Shown piece after piece: positions 45,923 to 54,323 of a stretch of 54,421 bases of DNA (its first letter is position 1; every line of letters starts with the position of its first letter). The translations under genes and the position numbers were made by a program. The DNA is from Ruminococcus sp. AF41-9 (lineage in GTDB: Bacteria > Bacillota > Clostridia > Lachnospirales > Lachnospiraceae). The stretch spans positions 1-54,421 of the forward strand of contig NZ_QUDO01000027.1 in the NCBI RefSeq assembly GCF_003477525.1, read 5' to 3'. Below the pieces are notes generated by a model. The model was not told the origin of the DNA, did not search any database, and was given only the letters and a program-made list of their open reading frames with translations.

Positions 45923-47494
45923 TTACTCTACTGCATAAATTTTAGAATAATCATAGTAGATGGTCTTTAACAGACACTCATCAAATCCGCCGAACTCCTT
46001 GTTTACTGCATAGAAACCGTTGGAGTATGCGATCGGATAGATGTACATATTATCGTTGATGGTGTTCTGGATTTCTTTATAAACTTCTGCACGTTCTGTC
46101 TCGTCTGCTGTGCTGTTTCCTTTTTCCCAGAGTGCATCCAGATCTGCGTCTGAAATTCTGGAGTAGTTGGAACGGCTGTCAGAAGAACACATATCTGCAT
46201 AAAGGCTTGGTTCCTCGCCAAGTGTGTAGTAGCTTAATACCAGATCATAATCTGTGCATTCCGGATCTTTTGTCTTGTTCTTAAATGTAGACTCGTCTGT
46301 CGGAACAAGATTGATGGTGATGCCTGCGTTTGCAAGAGCAGACTGTACGTAGAGTGCTTCACTCTCCATAGTCTTATCTGTGGAAACATACATCAGGTTC
46401 AGGGAAAGGTTTGTCTTTCCTGCCCCAGAGAGAAGTTCCTGTGCTTTTGCAGGGTCATTGTCATAAGTGTTGTCCGGTTCTGTATAGTAAAGAGTGTCCG
46501 GAGTAAACAGGGAGTATGCCGGTTCTGCATAGTCCTCAGAAATAAATGCGAACTGGCAGAATTCTTCTTTATTTAATGCATAGGCAATTGCCTGACGTAC
46601 ATTGACATCCTGAAGGTCTTCATTCAGCTCATTCATGAACATGGCATTGACACGTCCGGAATTGTATGTATTGATGTTTACGTTGTCATAAGCACTGACT
46701 GTATCATAATCGTCTGCGCTGATGAGACGGGCATCCAGATCACCGCTTGCCAGAGCTGCGTTTGCGGAGCTGGAATCTTTTACGATCTTAAATGTGATGC
46801 TGTCCAGATTTACGTCATCAAACCAGTCATCAAATTTCGTAACTTTATAGTATTCTCCTGATTTGTACTCTTCGAATTTGAATGGTCCGTTTCCTACCGG
46901 ATTATCATTTAATTCACTGCTTCCGATATTATCCACACCCTCATAGATGTGTTTCGGGATACAGTAAACCTGGCTGAGTCCGCCAAGGAAACCTGCGGAA
47001 GAAGAACCGAGTGTCAGTTTTACAGTCAGATCATCTACTTTCTCTGCTTCTACTGCTTTTCCATCTACATAGCCGTAAGAAGAATATGGAACATTCTGGC
47101 TTTCATCTACCAGTACCTGCATGGTAAATACCACGTCATCTGCGGTAAGAGGTTCGCCGTCGTGCCATTTCAGTCCGTCTTTCAGTTTCAGGGTGAATTC
47201 GCTGGCGTCGTCATTTGCAGTTACGCTCTCGCATAAGCCGTTTCCATAGAACATTTCGCCGTTTACAATTTCAAAAAACGGACAGTAAAGAGACTGCATC
47301 ATGTCAAAACTTGTCTGGTCCACAACATAAAGTGGGTTGATGTTCTGCGGGTCTGAGGTTACGGCGATTGTGATATTGCCGCCTTCAGCCTTTGTTCCTT
47401 CTGTGTTCTCTGCTGCAAATGCTGTCACACCTGCTGCACCTGTGCCTGCTGCCAGAACGCCTGCAAGCAGTACCATGAGTAATTTTTTTCTCAT
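45923..47494 (-). CDS. ABC importer 4, family 5 substrate-binding protein (peptide type)
   Basis: 523 aa. The signal peptide MRKKLLMVLLAGVLAAGTG ends TAFAAEN without a lipobox. SBP_bac_5 blocks include LKDGLKWHDGEPLTADDVVFT, NPVGNGPFKFEEYKSGEYY and VRQAIAYALNKEEF. It is the first gene of operon 4, unusual among the four operons here, where the permease comes first. Probably oligopeptides; adjacent cysteine desulfidase suggests Cys-containing peptides. Confidence 0.92.
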   Translation of the reverse strand: MRKKLLMVLLAGVLAAGTGAAGVTAFAAENTEGTKAEGGNITIAVTSDPQNINPLYVVDQTSFDMMQSLYCPFFEIVNGEMFYGNGLCESVTANDDASEFTLKLKDGLKWHDGEPLTADDVVFTMQVLVDESQNVPYSSYGYVDGKAVEAEKVDDLTVKLTLGSSSAGFLGGLSQVYCIPKHIYEGVDNIGSSELNDNPVGNGPFKFEEYKSGEYYKVTKFDDWFDDVNLDSITFKIVKDSSSANAALASGDLDARLISADDYDTVSAYDNVNINTYNSGRVNAMFMNELNEDLQDVNVRQAIAYALNKEEFCQFAFISEDYAEPAYSLFTPDTLYYTEPDNTYDNDPAKAQELLSGAGKTNLSLNLMYVSTDKTMESEALYVQSALANAGITINLVPTDESTFKNKTKDPECTDYDLVLSYYTLGEEPSLYADMCSSDSRSNYSRISDADLDALWEKGNSTADETERAEVYKEIQNTINDNMYIYPIAYSNGFYAVNKEFGGFDECLLKTIYYDYSKIYAVE

Positions 47495-47639
47495 ATGTTT
47501 GTTTTCTCCTTGTCCTTCACTTTAACAATTCTTCTTATTTAACTCTGTTATTTTTTATTACTAATCAGAATTATTACAGTGGATATTTCACCTTTACAGT
47601 ATTCTTTTGCTTTCCTACTTATTTAGTATGATTTCATTT

Positions 47640-47668
47640 AGAATACTATATTGATGCCTCTTTGTCAA
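47640..47668 (-). promoter_or_regulatory. Promoter of importer operon 4
   Basis: Minus strand TTGACA (47668-47663), 17 bp, TATTCT (47645-47640). The -10 overlaps one arm of TAGTAT-N13-ATACTA, a possible repressor site. Lacks the ATATCCCC-N6-GGGTTGT motif of operons 1-3, so operon 4 is regulated separately. Confidence 0.6.
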
Positions 47669-47707
47669 GTATGACACATTAAGACTAATCTGTCCAGAAA
47701 TAAAAAA

Positions 47708-47742
47708 AGACTGCTCACCCAGACTCAGGGAACAGCCTGAAA
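47708..47742 (-). terminator. Terminator after the sirtuin gene
   Basis: Imperfect stem with arms CTGTTCCC and GGGTGAGCAG followed by TCTTTTTTT on the minus strand, just after the sirtuin stop. Confidence 0.65.
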
Positions 47743-47748
47743 AATTTA

Positions 47749-48738
47749 CTATAAGTTCAGGATAACCTCTCCGATATCTCCATTTATGCAGATCGATTTC
47801 TTTTTAATTTCTTCCGGGGCGGCTGCATCGCCGGCGTTGATGCAGGCATAGGAAGCGTTTTCCCATTTATCTGTCATCTGCCAGAAAGGATATTTGATGA
47901 TGCCGGGAGTGTTGTAACCCACACCAAGTTCCAGAAACAGGATGTTCAGATTTTTGTGGCGGCGAAGAAAATCCTCGTATCGAAATGCTGCCTGATGCCA
48001 TCCTTCATCTTCTACAAAGGTGTTGTCTGCTCGCAGGTTCATGGTCATCGGGCGGCCGCATTGCGGACAGTGAGGCACAAGTTCTGATGGAATCTGCATT
48101 TTCAAAATAGCATCTGTCTGAATCAGATCATCCGAACCCTGCAGTAGATTCAGTCGGAGTGCTTTCGCCTCTTCTTTTGCATTCTTTTTGATTTCTTCCT
48201 TTGCTTTGTCATTGCCAATGCAGAATCCCTGTGCTTCTAACATCCGGCGAACCAGTTCTTCATTATCGTAAGCAGCCTGATGGCATGGTGTGCTGCACTG
48301 GAATAATCCGTAATCGCCCTGTGTATAGAACAGGCGGTGTTTGTCAAATCCGGCTTTCTGGAAACAGTGATCTACATTGGTAGTAAGTACAAAATAGTCC
48401 TTGTCTTTTACCAGTTCGTACAGATTTGAATAAACTGGTTTCGGTGCATTCATGTAGCGGTTGATATAGATGTATCTGCTCCAGTACGCCCAGTGTTCTT
48501 CCAGTGAATCAAACGGATAAAAGCCGCCGGAGTACATGTCCTGAAATCCGTATTTATCTATGAAATCAGAAAAATATCTGGTAAATCTTTCTCCCGAATA
48601 AGTGAAGCCTGCTGATGTGGACAGACCTGCTCCTGCGCCTATAACTACCGCATCTGCATCATTGATTTTCTTTTTTAGCTGCTCAGTCTGCACTGAGTAA
48701 TCTCTCGTAGATTTCTTTGTCAAGGTCTTTGAAAACAT
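47749..48738 (-). CDS. Class M sirtuin (SirTM), protein ADP-ribosyltransferase type
   Basis: 329 aa. NAD-binding GAGAGLSTSAGF (34-45), TTNVDH (119-124) and YTQGDYG (138-144) where the catalytic HG of ordinary sirtuins is QG, as in SirTM. Zinc cysteines C148/C152 and C224/C227. SirTM enzymes mono-ADP-ribosylate lipoyl-carrier GcvH-L and are encoded next to a macrodomain hydrolase, as here. No GcvH-L or lipoate ligase gene is in the window. The ATG start overlaps the macrodomain gene by 56 bp; a GTG at 48693 with GAGAG before it is an alternative. Confidence 0.9.
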   Translation of the reverse strand: MFSKTLTKKSTRDYSVQTEQLKKKINDADAVVIGAGAGLSTSAGFTYSGERFTRYFSDFIDKYGFQDMYSGGFYPFDSLEEHWAYWSRYIYINRYMNAPKPVYSNLYELVKDKDYFVLTTNVDHCFQKAGFDKHRLFYTQGDYGLFQCSTPCHQAAYDNEELVRRMLEAQGFCIGNDKAKEEIKKNAKEEAKALRLNLLQGSDDLIQTDAILKMQIPSELVPHCPQCGRPMTMNLRADNTFVEDEGWHQAAFRYEDFLRRHKNLNILFLELGVGYNTPGIIKYPFWQMTDKWENASYACINAGDAAAPEEIKKKSICINGDIGEVILNL

Positions 48739-49462
48739 TGAATATTACCTTCTTTACGCTTGTTTCTTTCTGTAAAAATGTTCTGACTTCTGTTACTGCA
48801 ATCTCCGCTGCTTTGTCGTTTGGAAAATGAAATTCCCCTGTGGAAATACAGCAGAATGCAACGCTTTCCAGATTGTTTTCTGCAGCAAGTTCCAGACAGG
48901 AACGATAGCAGGATGCAAGCAGTTTACAGTCGTCTGTGGTTAACCTGCCACGGATAATCGGACCAACTGTGTGAAGAATATATTTGCATGGGAGATTGTA
49001 CCCCGGTGTAATCTTCGCCTGTCCGGTTGGCTCTTCATACCCCTGTCTGTGCATCATTTCTGCGCAGTCAAGGCGAAGCTGCGTACCGGCAAATGTATGA
49101 ATGCAGTTATCAATACAGCGGTGGTTTGGAACATAGCAGCCTGTCATTCCGCTGTTGGCTGCATTTACGATGGCATCGCACTGTAAAGTTGTAATGTCGC
49201 CCTGCCATACATAAATTCCTGGCTGGATCGGAGACAATTCTTCCAAAGTTACGATTCCTTTCTGCCGGGTTTCTTCTGTTAAATAGGAATCCTGGATCTG
49301 CTGAAAATCCGGATTGTTTTTTCTCAGCGGACGGATATTCATCAGGCCGCGAAGCAGTAATTTCTGTTCTTCTGTTTTCTTCGGAATCGTAATTCTGCTG
49401 TATTCATCGCTTTCTTTTAACAGTTCCTGAATCAGATAAATTCGTTTTTCACTTTGATTCAT
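48683..49462 (-). CDS. Zinc-dependent macrodomain ADP-ribosylhydrolase
   Basis: 259 aa: a helical N-terminal part, then a macrodomain (WQGDITTLQCDAIVNAANS, LHTVGPI, CISTGEFHFP). The zinc motif C109-x4-H114-x-C116 in GCYVPNHRCIDNCIH is diagnostic of SirTM-linked Zn-macros, which remove ADP-ribose put on by the sirtuin. Overlaps the sirtuin gene. Confidence 0.92.
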   Translation of the reverse strand: MNQSEKRIYLIQELLKESDEYSRITIPKKTEEQKLLLRGLMNIRPLRKNNPDFQQIQDSYLTEETRQKGIVTLEELSPIQPGIYVWQGDITTLQCDAIVNAANSGMTGCYVPNHRCIDNCIHTFAGTQLRLDCAEMMHRQGYEEPTGQAKITPGYNLPCKYILHTVGPIIRGRLTTDDCKLLASCYRSCLELAAENNLESVAFCCISTGEFHFPNDKAAEIAVTEVRTFLQKETSVKKVIFNVFKDLDKEIYERLLSAD

Positions 49463-49468
49463 AACGTA

Positions 49469-49786
49469 TCAGCCTCTCTTTCTGATTGCCTGTTTCGGGC
49501 AGATTTCTTCGCATCTTCCGCAGTGCAGACAGTGATTCTGGTTTATTTCTGCCGGAATTTTTTCAATATCAATACATTTCTGGGGACAGACAGAATAACA
49601 TAATTTACATCCGATGCAGGTATCTGTGACCTCATAGCCAGATTTTGTTTCTGCCGGATTTCCCAGTGTGAAATGGTCTCTTACGATATGAGACGGATCA
49701 CTGATATCGAAAAATTCTCCCTCTGCTTCGTATATGCGGAATACTTCCAGAGCGGTTCTGCTATCCCCGGGATAGATGCTTTGCAT
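49469..49786 (-). CDS. 4Fe-4S protein, truncated flavin/PNPOx-like fusion
   Basis: The C-terminal 55 residues carry two 4Fe-4S motifs (CIGCKLCYSVC, CLHCGRCEEIC). The reading frame is open back to 49912 without an ATG and encodes ISVSLRGKIQNIHNEKLDEIFEKN then MQSIYPGDSRTALEVFRIYEAEGEFFDIS, the second half of a pyridoxamine-phosphate-oxidase-like flavin domain. So this is most probably an N-terminally truncated gene of the PNPOx-ferredoxin fusion type. It lies 7 bp before the macrodomain gene, so it may be part of the SirTM operon. Confidence 0.65.
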   Translation of the reverse strand: MQSIYPGDSRTALEVFRIYEAEGEFFDISDPSHIVRDHFTLGNPAETKSGYEVTDTCIGCKLCYSVCPQKCIDIEKIPAEINQNHCLHCGRCEEICPKQAIRKRG

Positions 49787-50012
49787 GTAGGTGTTCTTCT
49801 CAAAAATTTCGTCCAGTTTTTCGTTATGAATGTTCTGGATTTTGCCGCGGAGGGAAACAGAGATGTTCCGCTTCGCTGTATTATAAATATCAAGGTTAAA
49901 ATTATTTTTTTCTCACCTGCTATGTATGATACTTTCGAATTGCTTCACTGTAAAAACAGTTCCGATAATTCTATGTATATACTCATCTTAACATAAATGA
50001 TTTAGAATTCAT

Positions 50013-50276
50013 ATGGCGGGTTGCCGGAGTCTTCTGCAGGGGACGAAGCGTTTCGGTGAATTAAAAAAATCCATCGGGCATGTGAGCCAGAAAGTTCTCA
50101 CTTCCCAGCTTCGCCAGATGGAAGAATCCGGACTGCTTACACGTAAGGTTTATGCGGAAGTGCCGCCGCGGGTGGAATATACTCTGACAGAGGTCGGGTA
50201 CAGTCTGAAACCGATCATGGATGCGATGTGGGCATGGGGTGAAGAATATAAACGCAGAAATGAGCAGAATGCCTGA
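50013..50276 (+). pseudogene. N-terminally truncated HxlR-family regulator
   Basis: 87 codons: GTKRFGELKKSIGHVSQKVLTSQLRQMEESGLLTR in pieces, then VYAEVPPRVEYTLTEVG, a complete HxlR winged helix C-terminal part. The N-terminal ~25 residues (normally with the redox cysteine) and a ribosome site are missing. It faces away from the truncated flavin protein at 49469, as HxlR genes often do. Confidence 0.7.
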
Positions 50277-50326
50277 TTCTGACCAAAATAATTTTAAAAG
50301 AAATATCTGTTGGATCTCTTTAATGT

Positions 50327-50374
50327 AAAAATACGCTTTTCCGAATCAATCTTTTTCCAGAAAGGCGTATTTTT
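50327..50374. terminator. Bidirectional terminator between HxlR remnant and AAA ATPase
   Basis: AAAAATACGC / GCGTATTTTT arms around an imperfect inner stem with A- and T-runs; serves both converging genes. Confidence 0.75.
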
Positions 50375-50390
50375 AATATTTTTATTTTAA

Positions 50391-51686
50391 CTAAATGCAA
50401 AATGCCGCATAAAGCGGAACTATCTTCTTATTATCCTCAAACCCAAAATTCTTTGCAGAGAGTCTGATCGCATAATCCGGTTTAAAAGTCTCCATATAAA
50501 TCTGCAGGCTTTTAGCCCGGGTATTATCTGCTGATTTCACTTCTATTGGAATTAATTTTCCATCTCTTTGGATGATAAAATCAATCTCTGCTCCCCGGTC
50601 TGTTTCCCAGTAATACGTATGGTATCCATTAACAGCAAGCTGGACATTCACATAATTCTCTGCCATACCACCCTTGAAATCATTAATCTCATCTACCATA
50701 TAAAGAACATCTACCGGTGACAGATCTTTTTTGGCGCAAAGCAGTCCCATATCTGATACATAAATTTTGAATGAATCAATATCACGGTAATTCTCAAGAG
50801 GCTTTTTAATCTGTTCTACCCGGTATACCTGTGAAACGATTCCAGACAGGCAGAGCCATTCAATAGCGTTCTCAAATTCTGATGCACGTCCGCCTTTTTT
50901 TATCAGTTTGTACTGGAAACGTGTATTTTTCTTTGAAAGCTGGACGGTTATATTGTCATAAGTAAGTCTTGTCTTCTTAATCTCATTTTGAGTATTATAT
51001 TTGCTCATATCATTGAGATAACTTGCAAGAATTGTATCCTGGGTATAACGTACAAGAATGTAATCCTGAGTCTCTGCATATTTCATCACACACTCCGGCA
51101 TGCCTCCCACAACAAGATATTTTCTGTAAAGCTGCATGGCAGATTCATGAATCGCAGATGGCAGAGGTGTATCTGTCGCAAAGCTTTTCCTGATCTGTTT
51201 TACCAGGGTTTCTTCTCCCATTGCCAGCATAAATTCTTCTAAATCCATTGGATATAATGTTTTCATATCTACTTTACCGACAGGAAATGAAAATTTCGTT
51301 CTGTTTACTGCTACGCCAAGGAGACTGCCTGCTACAATAATATGATACTCAGGAGCATCTTCGCAAAAATATTTCAATGATGTCAGTGCCCGTTCGCAAA
51401 GCTGTATTTCATCAAATATGATCAATGTCTTTTCTTTTATGATCGTCTGTCCTGCTATGTGTGACAAAATAGGAATCAGATAATCCGGGCTGATGTTTTC
51501 TTCAAAGGTTTCATTCAGTCTTGGATTCATTTCAAAATTAAAATATGCTACATTCTCATAATGTTTTCGTCCAAATTCCAAAACAGAATATGTCTTTCCT
51601 ACCTGTCTTGCTCCTTGCAGGATAAGTGGTTTTCGGTGTTTACTTTCTTTCCAGTTTTCCAGGAAGTCCATAATTTTTCTGTACAT
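50391..51686 (-). CDS. AAA-family ATPase with DUF4143 domain
   Basis: 431 aa. Walker A GARQVGKT at 25-32 (after PLILQ), Walker B IIFDEIQLCERALTSLKYF, sensor VAGSLLG, and a C-terminal DUF4143 nuclease-like region (ETDRGAEIDFIIQRDGKLIPIEVKSA, the PD-(D/E)xK-like motif). AAGGAGG before the start. Function of the family is not settled; stand-alone gene. Confidence 0.92.
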   Translation of the reverse strand: MYRKIMDFLENWKESKHRKPLILQGARQVGKTYSVLEFGRKHYENVAYFNFEMNPRLNETFEENISPDYLIPILSHIAGQTIIKEKTLIIFDEIQLCERALTSLKYFCEDAPEYHIIVAGSLLGVAVNRTKFSFPVGKVDMKTLYPMDLEEFMLAMGEETLVKQIRKSFATDTPLPSAIHESAMQLYRKYLVVGGMPECVMKYAETQDYILVRYTQDTILASYLNDMSKYNTQNEIKKTRLTYDNITVQLSKKNTRFQYKLIKKGGRASEFENAIEWLCLSGIVSQVYRVEQIKKPLENYRDIDSFKIYVSDMGLLCAKKDLSPVDVLYMVDEINDFKGGMAENYVNVQLAVNGYHTYYWETDRGAEIDFIIQRDGKLIPIEVKSADNTRAKSLQIYMETFKPDYAIRLSAKNFGFEDNKKIVPLYAAFCI

Positions 51687-51803
51687 TACTTTAACCTCCT
51701 TCAGATATACAGTTTTCCGCTTATAGCAATTCCAGAATTTACAGTGCGCTTCGTTACTTACTCATAATCGAATATCTGTTTCATAGTTTATTCGGCTAAA
51801 ATT

Positions 51804-51842
51804 ACAGGGGCGAGAATGATTTCCGCCCCTGTAATTTTATTG
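51804..51842. terminator. Strong bidirectional hairpin
   Basis: Arms TAAAATTACAGGGGCG / CGCCCCTGTAATTTTA, 16 bp perfect, 11-nt loop. It stands in the 490-bp gap between mgtE and the AAA ATPase and would end mgtE transcription. Confidence 0.8.
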
Positions 51843-51934
51843 TTGACTATATTTTAATAATTATTCATGTAAAAATCAATGTATTTTTCTTTGTTTTTTA
51901 CACTAAATCGTGTTTATTTTGTTTGTTTTTTCAC

Positions 51935-52100
51935 ACTATAGCAATCCTCGTAAATAATGCATTTAAGACAGTTCAGCAGAGGGTGAAAGACAAGGAAGAT
52001 ATCTGCAGGCGTGCTGACACACGGCAAAGATATCTGACGCAGGATTTCACCCTCTGATGGACTGGATTAAGATGCGTTATTTTAGAGGATCGCTATAGTT
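51935..52100. repeat. 166-bp near-perfect palindromic element (MITE-like or structured RNA)
   Basis: Begins ACTATAGC and ends GCTATAGT. The outer ~54 nt on each side are complementary at most positions (AGAGGGTGAAA/TTTCACCCTCT perfect, ATCCTC/GAGGAT perfect), and the middle continues with AGATATCT ... AGATATCT and CGTG/CACG around a short loop. The whole element folds to one long hairpin. No ORF. Either a palindromic repeat element or an RNA gene. Confidence 0.7.
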
Positions 52101-52176
52101 TCACTATGCTTTCTGTTATATTTTCTATTATATTTCTGTCTTTTCCACATGATATCTATGATATCTTTCTTCTTTA

Positions 52177-53571
52177 TCAGCCTGCCATATGCAGTACCTC
52201 AAGTAAAAGCACCCAGCTCAGTCCGTAATATGTCACAACTGCCACAAGGTCATTGATGGTAGTGATCAGAGGACCGGAAGCAACTGCCGGGTCGACATTG
52301 ATTTTCTTAAAGAACAGCGGAATACAGGTACCTACCGCACTGGAAATCAACATTGCCAGCAGCAGTGCCGCACCAATACATCCGGATACTGCATAGGAGA
52401 ACAGTAAGGTTTTTCCTTTAAACAGATAAATAAACAGTCCGATCAGTACGAAGGAACAGAATCCCAGAATACCGCCGTTGCACAAGCCAATCCGCATTTC
52501 TTTCCATACCAGTTCCAGTTTCTGCTTTCCTGTCAGAGATTCATCCATAAGAACACGGATGGTCACAGCCAGAGACTGTGTACCTACATTACCTGCCATG
52601 TCCAGGATCAGGGACTGGAAACACATAATGATCGGAAGTTCCGTAACTACCTTCTCAAAAATTCCAACTACAGAAGAAACAACCATACCAAGTCCAAGCA
52701 GAATAACCAGCCATGGAAGACGTTTTTTCATGCTTTCTTTCAGCGGCTCTTTCAGATCTTCCTCTGCGGTCAGACCGGCCAGCTTCGCATAATCATCACC
52801 CATCTCGTCATCAACCAGATTGATGATACTTGAGGATGTAATTACGCCGAGAAGCTGATTGTCATTATCAAGCACCGGAATGGAATCCTCGGAATAATCC
52901 TTCAGGTCTTCGATACAGTCATCAATATTCTCCTCTGCGTACACATAAGGATAGGATGTGACTACCAGGTTCTCGAGAAGGTCATCACGTCTGGCAATGA
53001 TCAGTTCCTTCAGATCAATCGCTCCGTAAAATTTCTGCTGTTCTGTCACTACGAAGATCGTGGAAATGTTATCGTTCTTTGCAGCCTGTTCGATCAGACT
53101 GCTCATCGCCTGTTTCACGGTCAGCTTGTCCGTGATCACAATATAATTTGTGGTCATGCGGCTTCCGATCTCGTCATCATCAAAAGACGCGATCATTTCC
53201 ACATCACGGCGAACCTCAGGTTCTAACAGATCGATCAGTATTTTCTTCTTTGTTTTCTCTACTTTATTCAATACATCTGCCAGGGCATCTGTCTCCATTC
53301 TGGATAAAATAGCTGCTGCTTTTTTTACATCCATTTCATTCAGATACTCTGCTGCGTTGTCTTCTTCTGTATATTCAAAAATATCAGAGAGCATATCTGT
53401 GTCCAGAATACGGTACAGTTTGCACCGTTCCTGTACAGTCAGTACCGGCAGTACATCTGCCAGGTCATTTTCATGAAAGTCCTGCAGTCTCCCTGCCATA
53501 ACAGCCGGAGAGGTATTGCTGCGGATAACTTTCAGAATATCTTTGGAATAATCCTGTACTCTTTTCTCCAT
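52177..53571 (-). CDS. mgtE: Magnesium transporter MgtE
   Basis: 464 aa from MEKRVQDYSK, with CGGAGGAAAAAAG before it (the frame is open further). MgtE N-domain helices, then a CBS pair (MTTNYIVITDKLTVKQAM; PVLDNDNQLLGVITSSSIINLV) and five membrane helices with GNVGTQSLAVTIR and the DPAVASGPLITTINDL selectivity segment. Imports Mg2+ (also Co2+), gated by cytoplasmic Mg2+. I found no M-box in its leader. Confidence 0.96.
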   Translation of the reverse strand: MEKRVQDYSKDILKVIRSNTSPAVMAGRLQDFHENDLADVLPVLTVQERCKLYRILDTDMLSDIFEYTEEDNAAEYLNEMDVKKAAAILSRMETDALADVLNKVEKTKKKILIDLLEPEVRRDVEMIASFDDDEIGSRMTTNYIVITDKLTVKQAMSSLIEQAAKNDNISTIFVVTEQQKFYGAIDLKELIIARRDDLLENLVVTSYPYVYAEENIDDCIEDLKDYSEDSIPVLDNDNQLLGVITSSSIINLVDDEMGDDYAKLAGLTAEEDLKEPLKESMKKRLPWLVILLGLGMVVSSVVGIFEKVVTELPIIMCFQSLILDMAGNVGTQSLAVTIRVLMDESLTGKQKLELVWKEMRIGLCNGGILGFCSFVLIGLFIYLFKGKTLLFSYAVSGCIGAALLLAMLISSAVGTCIPLFFKKINVDPAVASGPLITTINDLVAVVTYYGLSWVLLLEVLHMAG

Positions 53572-53870
53572 CTTTTTTCCTCCGTTTTTGTACATAAAGA
53601 CACAAGACCACCGTAATCTGTCAGCGCACGACAAAGCAGACTGTCCCTATTGAACAGCATTTTTGTATTTTCACCCAGATAATGTGATCTGTTAAATGCA
53701 CACCAAAGAAAGCAGTCCTTCTTTTATTTATTACTGCTGCTTTTTTATGCATTTGCTGATATGTAATTGCATGATTCGGGGGATTTCATAGATACAGGAT
53801 GAGAAATTAAAAAGATGAGAAATATATGACTACAGCAGAACAGAACGGCTGCCATACTCATATACTCTTT

Positions 53871-54005
53871 TTATTTCAGATCCTGTGCTACTACTTCGCC
53901 CATGAGAATCGCAATTATCCATTCTGTTCCACCTGCCTTTTCTTTAAATTTTGTGCTGTTCCCTGTTTTTGAAACAGCATTTTTAAAATTATTTTCAATT
54001 TGCAT
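53871..54005 (-). CDS. Possible small protein, unknown
   Basis: 44 codons, MQIENNFKNAVSK then TKFKEKAGGTEWIIAILMGEVVAQDLK. Coding-like composition and one short hydrophobic stretch, but only a weak ribosome site (GGGGCGG, 11 nt upstream). May be the tail of a lost gene, as the frame stays open upstream to about 54078. The rest of 53572-54200 shows no gene; a GCTGTT/AACAGC hairpin lies at 53955-53978. Confidence 0.2.
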   Translation of the reverse strand: MQIENNFKNAVSKTGNSTKFKEKAGGTEWIIAILMGEVVAQDLK

Positions 54006-54214
54006 TGTTATTGTAACCGCCCCACAGGGAAAAAGCAACCCTGTTTTCTTATTTTTTACATTAATTTTTGTTAATGCTTACACTTCTGTCAGCTTCGTTT
54101 GTCTGCCAGTCTGATAAACTCCTCCATTTCTCTGGTACGAAATTTATTTTTATGATAAAAAATCTGTCTGTACATGGAAATATGGATATCTTTTATCCTT
54201 TTTCAGCAAGAAGA

Positions 54215-54235
54215 CTCCCACCTCTAAGGTGGGAG
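54215..54235 (+). mobile_element. IS200/IS605-type left-end hairpin
   Basis: CTCCCACCT-CTA-AGGTGGGAG: perfect 9-bp stem, 3-nt loop, in AAGACTCCCACC...GGTGGGAGATG context, about 90 nt before the TnpA start. It is the type of subterminal hairpin bound by TnpA at the left end of IS605-like elements. Confidence 0.75.
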
Positions 54236-54323
54236 ATGAATTGCGTCTGTTGCTCACTTGATATTGCACTCTAATGATGGTATAATATATTCAGTCGAAT
54301 AGTAAAAGAAATGATGAAATACA

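Noticed and set aside
53572..53900. M-box magnesium riboswitch before mgtE
   Set aside because: The conserved GGTGAGGCTCC-type core is absent on the relevant strand; only weak hairpins are seen.
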